NCBI GenBank assembly: GCA_008501835.1
Contig: QQUB01000292.1
Coordinates: 1-11,495, forward strand
Source of the DNA: Bacteroidota bacterium
Lineage (GTDB): Bacteria; Bacteroidota; Bacteroidia; Chitinophagales; Saprospiraceae
Direction: 5' to 3'
DNA: 11,495 bases
The notes under the pieces: generated by a model
Database searches by the model: none
What the model was told of the DNA's origin: nothing
Seen by the model: the letters and a program-made list of their open reading frames with translations, nothing else
Made by a program: the position numbers and the translations under genes
Shown: in pieces, positions 5,837-11,495 of the stretch
Layout: every line of letters begins with the position of its first letter
How positions within the stretch are numbered: the stretch's first letter is position 1

Positions 5837-6085
5837 ATGTCAAAGGTTTGTCAATTAACAGGGAAGCGTCCAATTACCGGAAACAATGTTTCTCACTCGA
5901 AAAGAAGAACTAAGCGTCGCTTTGTTCCAAATATTCAGAAGAAACGTTTCTTCGTTCCTGAAACAGGGGAGTGGATTACCCTCAAGATCAGCGCTAAAGC
6001 AATGCGCAACATCAATAAATTAGGCGTATACGCTTATCTTAAAAAATTAGAGCGCAAGGGTATTGATACCGGCGTCAAATTATAA
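5837..6085 (+). CDS. rpmB: 50S ribosomal protein bL28
   Basis: An 82-residue bL28. The N-terminal signature MSKVCQLTGKRPITGNNVSHS is close to other Bacteroidota L28 proteins, followed by the basic SKRRTKRRFVPN segment that contacts 23S rRNA and the C-terminal ISAKAMRNINKLG helix. It has only one Cys (C5), so it is a zinc-free form. Length is normal. It is first in the conserved Bacteroidota order rpmB-rpmG-DUF4295-ftsY. The start follows an A/T-rich leader without a Shine-Dalgarno sequence, as usual in this phylum. Its 5' leader contains the tRNA-like element. Confidence 0.97.
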   Translation: MSKVCQLTGKRPITGNNVSHSKRRTKRRFVPNIQKKRFFVPETGEWITLKISAKAMRNINKLGVYAYLKKLERKGIDTGVKL

Positions 6086-6106
6086 ACCATTTAATCTTAA
6101 AGTAAA

Positions 6107-6295
6107 ATGGCCAAGAAGAGTAAAGGAAATCGTCAGCAGATTATTTTGGAGTGTACAGAGCACAAGAATTCAGGTATGCCTGGAACATCACGCTATGTAA
6201 CTCAAAAAAATCGTAAGAACACCCCTGACAGATTGGAGCTGAAAAAGTATAATCCGATTCTGAAAAAGGTTACTGTTCACAGAGAAATCAAGTAA
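6107..6295 (+). CDS. rpmG: 50S ribosomal protein bL33
   Basis: A 62-residue bL33: an N-terminal basic MAKKSKGNRQ, then ILECTEHKNSGMPGTSRYVTQKNRKNTPDRLELKK, the family's beta-ribbon core, ending VTVHREIK. The CxxC pairs of zinc-binding L33 are absent (a single Cys16), so this is the zinc-independent paralog. The gene follows rpmB by 21 bases and is almost certainly on the same message. Length and motif order are typical. Confidence 0.96.
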   Translation: MAKKSKGNRQQIILECTEHKNSGMPGTSRYVTQKNRKNTPDRLELKKYNPILKKVTVHREIK

Positions 6296-6360
6296 GGTTT
6301 TGAACTATTGAGTCAAATTCGTAGTTTTATAACCAGAAAACTTTCAAAAAATAAATAGAA

Positions 6361-6534
6361 ATGGCTAAAGTATCAAAGAACGCGAGAATTGCCCAACGTA
6401 AAGCTAACGCCAACTCAGGTCGTGATTACGTAAAAGTTGTTAAGAGTATCAAGGATGAAAAAACCGGAAAATACTCTTACAAAGAGGTGATGATCCACAA
6501 GGATGAGGTTAAAGAATATCTCGCTAAGAAATAA
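6361..6534 (+). CDS. DUF4295 family ribosome-associated protein
   Basis: A 57-residue protein, too short for most ORF cut-offs: MAKVSKNARIAQRKANANSG, then RDYVKVVKSIKDEKTGKYSY and KEVMIHKDEVKEYLAKK. It matches the DUF4295 family, small basic proteins confined to Bacteroidota and always seen next to rpmB-rpmG; to my recollection the family has been seen as an extra large-subunit protein (bL38) in a Flavobacterium ribosome structure. The gene lies 65 bases after rpmG and a terminator follows, making it the last gene of the ribosomal operon. Identity is well supported by sequence and neighbours; the ribosomal role comes from family knowledge. Confidence 0.93.
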   Translation: MAKVSKNARIAQRKANANSGRDYVKVVKSIKDEKTGKYSYKEVMIHKDEVKEYLAKK

Positions 6535-6562
6535 TTATTCATTTTCAGCAATGAACCCAAAG

Positions 6563-6593
6563 AGGCTTTTCTTGTTATAAGGAAAGCCTTTTT
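6563..6593 (+). terminator. Rho-independent terminator after ribosomal operon
   Basis: AGGCTTTTC (6563-6571) pairs with GGAAAGCCT (6581-6589, one G-U), with further closing pairs inside, followed by TTTTT (6589-6593). It sits 29 bases after the DUF4295 stop and 40 bases before ftsY, so ftsY is expressed by read-through or from a promoter I cannot identify in the short gap. Confidence 0.82.
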
Positions 6594-6633
6594 GTGTTGA
6601 GGCGAATTTCAAAATTAAGTCAACAAAGCCAAC

Positions 6634-7590
6634 ATGAGTTTTTTTAATAAATTTTTTAATAAAGAGAAAAAGGAAGACCTCGACAAAGGAATCGAAAAAA
6701 CCAAAACTTCCTTTCTGGGAAAACTATCCAAAGCCGTTGCCGGAAAATCAACGGTGGATGTGGAGGTTCTGGATGAATTGGAAAATGTTCTGATCACTTC
6801 TGATGTTGGTTTGGATACAACGGTTAAGATCATCGAGCGTATTGAGGAACGTGTGGCTAAGGATAAATACCTTGGAACAGATGAGCTTAACGAAATCCTA
6901 CGGGATGAGATCGTTCAGTTGCTGGCCGAGAATAACAATTCCCAGGATCTTGAAGATTATACCCTGCCCACAACAGATGTTCCTGCAGTGATTCTCGTTG
7001 TTGGTGTAAATGGAGTTGGAAAAACCACCACGATCGGCAAATTAGCACACCAGTATAAAAAACAAGGTAAAAAAGTTGTTCTTGGTGCAGGCGATACCTT
7101 CCGTGCAGCTGCAGTAGACCAGCTGGGCATCTGGGCTGAAAGAGTTGGTTGCGACTTTTACTCCAAAGGCATGAATACAGACCCTGCTGCTGTTGCCTAT
7201 GAAACGGTACAGTATGCAATGAATAATAATTGTGATGTTGCGATTATTGATACGGCAGGACGTCTTCATACGAAGATCAATCTGATGAAAGAGCTGACGA
7301 AAATCCGTAACTCCGTTTCGAAGAGAATGGAGACAGCTCCTCATGAAGTTTTACTCGTACTGGACGCTACCACAGGACAGAATGCCATTGAACAAGCCAC
7401 TCATTTTACCAACGCCACTAATGTGACTTCACTGGCATTGACAAAGTTAGATGGTTCTGCTAAAGGTGGAGTAGCCATTGGTATTTCCGATCAGTTCAAA
7501 ATTCCGATCAAATATATTGGTGTCGGTGAAGGAATCGAACAATTGCAGATCTTTAATAAGAGAGCATTTGTAGATTCTCTTTTCGAGTAG
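6634..7590 (+). CDS. ftsY: signal recognition particle receptor FtsY
   Basis: A 318-residue SRP GTPase receptor that docks SRP-ribosome complexes at the inner membrane. It has a four-helix N domain at about 1-110, then the NG GTPase: GVNGVGKT (G1, 124-131), DTFRAAA (G2, 154-160), DTAGR (G3, 206-210), TKLDG (G4, 270-274) and the closing GVGEGIEQL (G5, 296-304), ending FNKRAFVDSLFE as is typical. All nucleotide-binding residues are intact. There is no long acidic A domain, only a short basic/amphipathic N-terminus (MSFFNKFFNKEKK) that could bind lipid, as in other compact FtsY proteins. It follows the rpmB-rpmG-DUF4295 genes as expected for Bacteroidota. The rimO gene often found next in the phylum is absent; the convergent NTF2-like gene begins 2 bases later. 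Confidence 0.97.
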   Translation: MSFFNKFFNKEKKEDLDKGIEKTKTSFLGKLSKAVAGKSTVDVEVLDELENVLITSDVGLDTTVKIIERIEERVAKDKYLGTDELNEILRDEIVQLLAENNNSQDLEDYTLPTTDVPAVILVVGVNGVGKTTTIGKLAHQYKKQGKKVVLGAGDTFRAAAVDQLGIWAERVGCDFYSKGMNTDPAAVAYETVQYAMNNNCDVAIIDTAGRLHTKINLMKELTKIRNSVSKRMETAPHEVLLVLDATTGQNAIEQATHFTNATNVTSLALTKLDGSAKGGVAIGISDQFKIPIKYIGVGEGIEQLQIFNKRAFVDSLFE

Positions 7591-7592
7591 TA

Positions 7593-8057
7593 TTAATTTC
7601 TGGAGATAAATTTATCGAGAAGTCGATTGGTTTGTTGCTGCAGTTTTCTCTTGAAAAAGGCAGTGCCTCCTAAGACTTTTCCCGTCAGGCCCATGGCCTG
7701 GATCGACCATTTCCGCAAATTGAAATGGTCGATGTGTTTTATGATCTTTCCATTTTCAATGGTGAGATCAGCCTCAACTATATTGTGGACCTTCCTGTCT
7801 GTTTGTGAAAAAGTGTAATGAGCTTCCCACTTAACTTTAGCCTTTCCAAATCCGGCCTTGAGAATTTCAAACTGCACTTCCAGGTCTTTTGCATTGCCAC
7901 ACAGCATTTTCCACATGGCCTTTGCCCGCTCTCCTTGAAGTTGTCCAAATGCAGGGTCTTCAAATTCCACCTCATCATGATAACATTCGGCCATGGTATT
8001 TGCATCCAGGCGCTGGAATGCCTCGTAAAACTTCCTTACTAACTGGGCTTCTGACAT
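7593..8057 (-). CDS. NTF2-like / SnoaL-like protein
   Basis: A 154-residue protein of the nuclear transport factor 2-like superfamily (SnoaL-like). The opening LVRKFYEAFQRLDANTMAECYHDEVEFEDPAFG is the typical helix-helix-strand start, followed by a helix around KAMWKMLC and the curved strands VQFEILKAGFGKAKVKWEAHYTF, VHNIVEADLTIENGKIIKHIDHF. The C-terminal 40 residues are basic and helical. The fold makes a cone-shaped pocket used for small-molecule binding or isomerase/hydrolase chemistry; the substrate cannot be told here. There is no signal peptide. The 3' end faces the ftsY stop with a 2-base gap and no room for a separate terminator. An exact -7 promoter box lies about 65 bases upstream. 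Confidence 0.88.
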   Translation of the reverse strand: MSEAQLVRKFYEAFQRLDANTMAECYHDEVEFEDPAFGQLQGERAKAMWKMLCGNAKDLEVQFEILKAGFGKAKVKWEAHYTFSQTDRKVHNIVEADLTIENGKIIKHIDHFNLRKWSIQAMGLTGKVLGGTAFFKRKLQQQTNRLLDKFISRN

Positions 8058-8121
8058 GATTAACAGATTTATCTGGTATTTCCTTTTAAAGTGTAAACGG
8101 TTGGCTTTAAAGCTAAACGTT

Positions 8122-8129
8122 CAAAGATA
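8122..8129 (-). promoter_or_regulatory. candidate -7 promoter element for NTF2-like gene
   Basis: On the minus strand this reads TATCTTTG, an exact match to the Bacteroidota -7 consensus TAnnTTTG, 65 bases before the ATG at 8057. A clear TTG at the -33 distance is missing; TTC with 15-base spacing is the nearest, so strength is uncertain. Confidence 0.4.
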
Positions 8130-8207
8130 ATGATTTAAATAGGTGAATTTGGGATTATTCAGAATAAAATTTGTTAAAAAATGTTAAGCTGACAGGCAAT
8201 ATTTCAA

Positions 8208-8230
8208 AGTTCTGAAGAGTTTATAGAACT
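8208..8230. repeat. short inverted repeat upstream of the 8297 gene
   Basis: AGTTCT (8208-8213) and AGAACT (8225-8230) are complementary across an 11-base spacer, about 67 bases before the start codon. It could be an operator or leader hairpin. No consensus promoter was identified in 8130-8296 on the plus strand. Confidence 0.25.
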
Positions 8231-8296
8231 ATCCAATCAAAACGAAACAAGAATTAATGAAGCAAGGCTTTACAAAACATAATTCAATCCTACACC

Positions 8297-9187
8297 ATGA
8301 GAAAATTTTTTGTAATAGCTGCTATCGTATGCTTCAGCCAATCGTATTTGTTTCCTCAAGTCAGATTTGTTGACAGAGCTTACGAAGATTATTATCAGTG
8401 GTTCCATGAACGATCACAGGTGAACAACCTGTATTCTGATGGAGCTGAATTGTTTACTTTTTCGGAAGTTTCAGTCAGAGAAGGTGCCTGCCTGGAATCA
8501 GAAACGGTGACTTGCCTGCCAATGGGCTACCGCATTGTAAATATTGTGGATGAGATGGAGGAACTGCCCAAAGATGAGATAAACGGTTATCATGACCTTT
8601 GGTACCATGTCAGTGGTTCAGATGCCTCCGGAAAATACTTCAATGGTTATATCTGGGGAGCCTATATTGCCAAAAGCTGGCAATTCGAGGACGTCGATGG
8701 AGATGGAATAAAGGACCTGGCCATGTTAGGCATCGGGGATCACATTAGAAAAAGCACTAAAGATATTAATGCGGAGATCAGAATTGTCCGAAATGGAAAG
8801 TTACTGACCAAAACGACTGTTCCCGGTTTGTGTGTCTTTGAAGAGTGTGCCTCCAGTACCCTGCTGAGAATATTGAAGGACCAACCGTGTAAAGGTGCTT
8901 TGATCGTAGAGGTAAGCACCATGACTATCGGCTGTGCTGCAGGCATTGAAAAGGCATATTATTTTCAGACACCTTCCGGGAATTTGGAACGTGTATTTCA
9001 TGCCGAACTTACCAGCAACCGTCAGTATCGCAACAGGTCCTTTGAGTATACTCAACCAAATGGAGATACCGTTTTGTGTCGCTTTAGCCATGATGATGAT
9101 CAATTCAATCCTGTTTGGAATATTAAAAAAGTTAAATCGGGCGCAAATAGCATCGCCGAAACTACACGTAAAAAAGCCCGGGCATAG
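8297..9187 (+). CDS. exported protein with SH3-like domain and DxDGDG loop
   Basis: A 296-residue protein. Residues 1-21 are a Sec signal peptide (MRKFF, hydrophobic core, cleavage likely near LFPQ). Residues about 52-126 look like a bacterial SH3 domain: VSVREGACLESETVTCLPMG is the usual n-Src-like start, and NGYIWGAYIA is the closing strand pair. Immediately after is a calcium-type loop, DVDGDGIKDLAML (132-144), as found in FG-GAP/EF-hand-like repeats. The remaining 150 residues include five Cys (CVFEECASS, QPCKG, GCAAG, VLCRF) that could form disulfides outside the cell. Probably periplasmic or surface-exposed, possibly ligand- or cell-wall-binding. No enzyme motif seen. It stands alone between the NTF2-like gene (divergent) and an intergenic region. 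Confidence 0.8.
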   Translation: MRKFFVIAAIVCFSQSYLFPQVRFVDRAYEDYYQWFHERSQVNNLYSDGAELFTFSEVSVREGACLESETVTCLPMGYRIVNIVDEMEELPKDEINGYHDLWYHVSGSDASGKYFNGYIWGAYIAKSWQFEDVDGDGIKDLAMLGIGDHIRKSTKDINAEIRIVRNGKLLTKTTVPGLCVFEECASSTLLRILKDQPCKGALIVEVSTMTIGCAAGIEKAYYFQTPSGNLERVFHAELTSNRQYRNRSFEYTQPNGDTVLCRFSHDDDQFNPVWNIKKVKSGANSIAETTRKKARA

Positions 9188-9198
9188 GTAAGGGCTTT
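9170..9198. terminator. hairpin at the 3' end of the SH3-like gene, possible weak terminator
   Basis: AAAGCCC (9173-9179) pairs with GGGCTTT (9192-9198). The stop codon lies in the loop. On the plus strand only three T close the stem and none follow, so termination would be weak; on the minus strand the stem is followed by extra T, but no minus-strand gene is seen upstream. Confidence 0.4.
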
Positions 9199-9201
9199 AC
9201 G

Positions 9202-9330
9202 GTTTCAAGAAGTTTCAGGTTGTTTCACAGGGGATTTGGAAATGACCCTTTAAATTAACCTCTCTCCATGATACAAATCTGAAACTTATTTGGAACCCAC
9301 TGAAACACGTCCAGGGAGAATCCTGAAACT
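9202..9330. promoter_or_regulatory. array of six TGAAAC boxes
   Basis: GTTTCA occurs at 9202, 9212 and 9222 (exactly 10-bp steps), and its complement TGAAAC at 9280, 9301 and 9324 (21- and 23-bp steps, each within CTGAAAC). Spacings near whole helical turns suggest a regulator-binding array. As RNA, 9211-9219 can pair perfectly with 9322-9330, and 9210-9218 with 9279-9287. No gene is supported in 9188-9570; apart from these boxes and the terminator at 9382 I see nothing else. Confidence 0.35.
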
Positions 9331-9353
9331 CGTTCCCCTTTTCGAATTCCCTG
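9311..9353. repeat. inverted repeat CCAGGGA / TCCCTGG
   Basis: Seven perfect complementary bases (plus a G-U) at about 9311-9318 and 9346-9353 flank the third TGAAAC box. It could fold in an RNA made from this intergenic region or simply be an imperfect operator. Confidence 0.35.
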
Positions 9354-9381
9354 GATAAAATTTTTTGTAGATAACTTCGGA

Positions 9382-9417
9382 CCGGTGAACCACAATTTTT
9401 GGTTCATCGGTTTTTTT
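9382..9417 (+). terminator. strong Rho-independent terminator
   Basis: CCGGTGAACCA (9382-9392) pairs with TGGTTCATCGG (9400-9410) over 11 positions with one G-U, loop of 7, followed by seven T (9411-9417). It is nearly 200 bases after the SH3-like gene, so it terminates either a long 3' untranslated region or an independent small RNA from 9190-9417. Confidence 0.88.
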
Positions 9418-9429
9418 ATTAAAAAATTG

Positions 9430-9437
9430 TAACTTTG
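9430..9437 (+). promoter_or_regulatory. candidate -7 promoter element for the 9571 gene
   Basis: TAACTTTG matches the Bacteroidota -7 consensus TAnnTTTG exactly and lies just after the strong terminator, 133 bases before the preferred start at 9571. The -33 region is a T-run without a clear TTG, so this half is weak. Confidence 0.45.
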
Positions 9438-9570
9438 AAGGGTTTTTAAGGAGCAGATAGTGAATAAACATCAATATTGGAAAATATTTTTTGCTTTAAC
9501 TGCATTAGTGTAATTGAACTGAATGGCCCTTAACACCAAATTGATTCAATTGCATGACAAATCCCGGTTT

Positions 9571-11118
9571 ATGAAATTTAGATTGATATTTTTTTCACTG
9601 TTTTTCGCTCATTCCCTGATGGGCCAGTATGCCAATAATGAAAACGCCCTCGTCTTTCACAGCCAGTTTGAAGCCTCCGTGCTCAATGCTCCGTTTGGTA
9701 ATGGAGTTGAAGATCATCTTAAATTATATCTGGCCACGGCTCCACAAAATGATCAGAATGCATTGGACTACATCAAATTGGAGCTGAATACCCTATTCGC
9801 AAATCTTGAAGCTCAAAAATTTGGTAAAAAATCTCCTGCCAAAACGGTTGATTTACTGAGACAATACCTGGAACCTAATTTCCTGAAAAAATATGATCCC
9901 TACGTAAGCTTTGAACAACTTTTCAAAACCGGAACATATAACGATGCCACCAGAGCTGCACTTGTAGCTTTGGTTTTACAACATTTTCAGCTGCCTTTCG
10001 AAATGAGGCACGATGGCCTTTTTATTTCCACAATCCTGAAAATGGAGGGAAAAAAACTGCCGGTGTTTGAAACCCCTGATCCATCAGCTGAGGTGCGTTT
10101 TCAATCCAGTTACAGCCAATTGCTCAAGGATTTAAAAATGCTAAGTCCACAGGAAACTGAAATGGATGATGAGATTCTTTTTAATAAGTTTTACAAAGAC
10201 AAAAACGGAATCATTTCTCCCGGACAGCTGGCGGGGAATATGTATTATAACGAGGCATTGGACTATTATCAGCAGAAGGATTATATAGCTTCAATGAATC
10301 GTTTGCAGAAAGCTCAATTGCTCTATCCACTGCCAAGGAACGGAGTTATCAGGCAAGCCTGTATGTTTCAACTGGCCCGCCGGATCAACTTCAGGACTAT
10401 TGCCGGTTTGACAGACCTGTTTAACTTGTATAAGCAATATCCGGTTGTCGAAGTTAAGCATGAACTGGTAAGTGTTTTTACCAAAATCGCTGATTACCAG
10501 ATCATTCAAAAACAGGATCCGGATGCACTGCATCCCTTTCACAGGCATTTTTCAGAGCAATTGAAGAATGATCCTGAACTGATGGAAAGTATCGACAGGG
10601 TCTATTATGTGAAACTTGCCCATTATTATGCTGTCCATAACCACAAGGACAGTTTGGTGAAATACATTGATCTCATCTATCGTCAATGGCCTAATGAGGA
10701 AGCTGTACAAAATGCCTTGACAGGTTTTCTCATGGAAACTCTTCACAAGATAGGGAACTATGAAAAAGGCATAATTCAATTGAATCAATTCATTGAGAAA
10801 TATCCTTTTTTGGAATACAAACCCGAAGTTCAGGATCGAAGGTTGTACTTCCATTCGCTCCGTGTACGTCACTTCTTTGAAAACCAGCAGGAGGAAAATG
10901 CCATCAGGTCGATGTCAGTATTTGAGAGCCATCTTTCCAAATATGGGAGGGTTGATCGTGTAGATATGTGGCTCACCACTGTTTATGCCTCTGCATCCAC
11001 CTACTATTTCCAGGAGGGTGACTACGTCAAAGCCAGGAAAATGGCCAACAAAGCGTTAACGCTTATGCCTGATAATGAGTACTTCGCTCACAGAATGGAG
11101 GTTTTGATGCAGTATTAA
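9571..11118 (+). CDS. exported protein with degenerate transglutaminase-like domain and TPR-like C-terminus
   Basis: A protein of 515 residues from ATG 9571. An upstream ATG at 9523 adds 16 residues ahead of the signal peptide and is unlikely. MKFRLIFFSLFFAHSLMGQ is a Sec signal peptide. Residues about 85-171 resemble a Bacteroidota transglutaminase-like family: KTVDLLRQYLEPNFLKKYDPYVSFEQLFKTG, then YNDATRAALVALVLQHFQLPFEM, ending ETPDP (167-171). In active relatives, as I recall them, the second segment reads YNC-x-S/T…ALYALLL…LGIPYE and is followed by THVYL; here the Cys is Asp125 and the His region is DGLFIST, so the enzyme should be inactive. The C-terminal 250 residues are helical with TPR-like units, the clearest being YFQEGDYVKARKMANKALTLMPDN. 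Probably a periplasmic or surface protein-binding scaffold. Domain reading is by motif memory. Confidence 0.75.
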   Translation: MKFRLIFFSLFFAHSLMGQYANNENALVFHSQFEASVLNAPFGNGVEDHLKLYLATAPQNDQNALDYIKLELNTLFANLEAQKFGKKSPAKTVDLLRQYLEPNFLKKYDPYVSFEQLFKTGTYNDATRAALVALVLQHFQLPFEMRHDGLFISTILKMEGKKLPVFETPDPSAEVRFQSSYSQLLKDLKMLSPQETEMDDEILFNKFYKDKNGIISPGQLAGNMYYNEALDYYQQKDYIASMNRLQKAQLLYPLPRNGVIRQACMFQLARRINFRTIAGLTDLFNLYKQYPVVEVKHELVSVFTKIADYQIIQKQDPDALHPFHRHFSEQLKNDPELMESIDRVYYVKLAHYYAVHNHKDSLVKYIDLIYRQWPNEEAVQNALTGFLMETLHKIGNYEKGIIQLNQFIEKYPFLEYKPEVQDRRLYFHSLRVRHFFENQQEENAIRSMSVFESHLSKYGRVDRVDMWLTTVYASASTYYFQEGDYVKARKMANKALTLMPDNEYFAHRMEVLMQY

Positions 11119-11187
11119 TTTTTACTGGACTGGTTCAGGAAAAACCTTTAATTTTAAGTATTAAGTTCAGGGCAAAACTTTGATTTT

Positions 11188-11267
11188 GGAAAAATCTCCG
11201 AGGTTTCAATTATAGTTTCGGATAAATTTTTCCATAAATCTGCTTTCAGGTACCCAAAACCTCGGAG
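11188..11267. repeat. two overlapping long inverted repeats
   Basis: CTCCGAGGTTT (11196-11206) is perfectly complementary to AAACCTCGGAG (11257-11267), and GGAAAAAT (11188-11195) to ATTTTTCC (11226-11233). The arms interleave, so the two hairpins compete. The second copy is itself a palindrome (AAACCTC-G-GAGGTTT, 11257-11271), the first nearly so. No clear terminator follows the gene ending at 11118. The rest of 11119-11469 shows no gene or RNA that I can support. Confidence 0.5.
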
Positions 11268-11469
11268 GTTTCCTTCCCGGATAATTCTATCCTGAATATG
11301 TTCTGTACTCTGGTAACAGTCAAAAAATTACCTGATTATTCAACTGGGTGCCTTATATACACCGTCTTTTTCTGATGCCAATTGATCTTAAATAAAATCT
11401 GTAAATGGACGCTTGACGCCATTGTACATTAAATGGTGTTTAATTTTTTAATGATCAATTTAGAGTGAA

Positions 11470-11495
11470 ATGAAAATAAGCATTGCGGACAGGGG
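11470..11495 (+). CDS. possible start of a gene running off the right edge
   Basis: ATG at 11470 opens a frame MKISIADR that continues out of the window. It is preceded by an A-rich leader (GTGAA) and, about 35 bases earlier, by TAATTTTT with TTG 16 bases upstream of it, a one-to-two mismatch version of the Bacteroidota promoter. Only eight codons are visible, so nothing can be said about the product, and the frame may be chance. Confidence 0.3.

Noticed and set aside
6803..7344. Overlapping frames within ftsY on both strands
   Set aside because: ftsY has every GTPase motif intact, so the alternative frames are shadows; they contain no recognisable domain.
7627..8042. Plus-strand and shifted minus-strand frames over the NTF2-like gene
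   Set aside because: They are antisense or frame-shifted shadows of a gene with a recognisable fold; no independent signals.
8740..9191. Frames of 68-100 codons overlapping the SH3-like gene
   Set aside because: Shadow frames within a gene that has a signal peptide and a DxDGDG loop in the main frame.
9286..9474. 62-codon reading frame on the minus strand
   Set aside because: It runs through the strong terminator hairpin and the TGAAAC boxes, has no protein-like composition beyond low-complexity Lys/Phe, and no promoter or neighbour supports it.
9523..9570. Upstream ATG at 9523 as the start of the transglutaminase-like protein
   Set aside because: It would place 16 polar residues (MALNTKLIQLHDKSRF) ahead of an otherwise ideal signal peptide starting at 9571.
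1..11495. CRISPR array, insertion sequence or transposase
   Set aside because: No regularly spaced long direct repeats, no terminal inverted repeats with a transposase frame, and no DDE or HUH motif were seen in the window.

Overview
The window looks like a chromosomal segment of a Bacteroidota bacterium. The evidence is the gene order rpmB (bL28), rpmG (bL33), DUF4295 (a Bacteroidota ribosomal protein family), ftsY; a textbook Bacteroidota promoter (TTG, 19 nt, TACATTTG) in front of a tRNA-Arg; start codons preceded by A/T rather than Shine-Dalgarno sequences; and signal peptides ending in FSQ or GQ. No finer taxonomy is supported.

Layout. (a) 1-5588 is an AT-rich accessory region. It opens with the tail of an unidentified gene and a terminator, followed by a compact cluster of three unknown genes (430-1547: a secreted protein, a small membrane protein and a soluble protein). 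Convergent with these, on the minus strand, is a translationally coupled pair (TAATG overlap): a soluble VirD4/HerA-type ATPase and a replication-relaxation family protein. Diverging from the ATPase on the plus strand is a three-gene run (127 aa unknown, 332 aa coiled coil, 32 aa membrane peptide) whose members overlap by ATGA at both junctions. The ATPase pair points to DNA transfer or mobilisation, or to a related DNA-processing system. The window shows no integrase, canonical relaxase or mating-pore gene.

(b) 5526-7590 is core translation and secretion: promoter, tRNA-Arg(ACG), a degenerate tRNA-like copy, rpmB, rpmG, the DUF4295 gene, a terminator, then ftsY. The tRNA marks the join between accessory and core DNA.

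(c) 7593-11495 is ordinary chromosome. It holds an NTF2-like/SnoaL-like protein on the minus strand, an exported SH3-like protein with a DxDGDG loop, and an intergenic region with six TGAAAC boxes and a strong terminator. After that come an exported protein with a transglutaminase-like domain that has apparently lost its catalytic residues plus a C-terminal TPR-like part, a 350-bp intergenic region with long inverted repeats, and possibly the first codons of another gene.

Best leads: the divergent ATPase / replication-relaxation / coiled-coil / micropeptide module; the tRNA-Arg partial duplication with a rebuilt, enlarged anticodon arm just before rpmB; the phased TGAAAC array; and the apparent transglutaminase pseudoenzyme. 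All functional statements are from reading the sequence alone.
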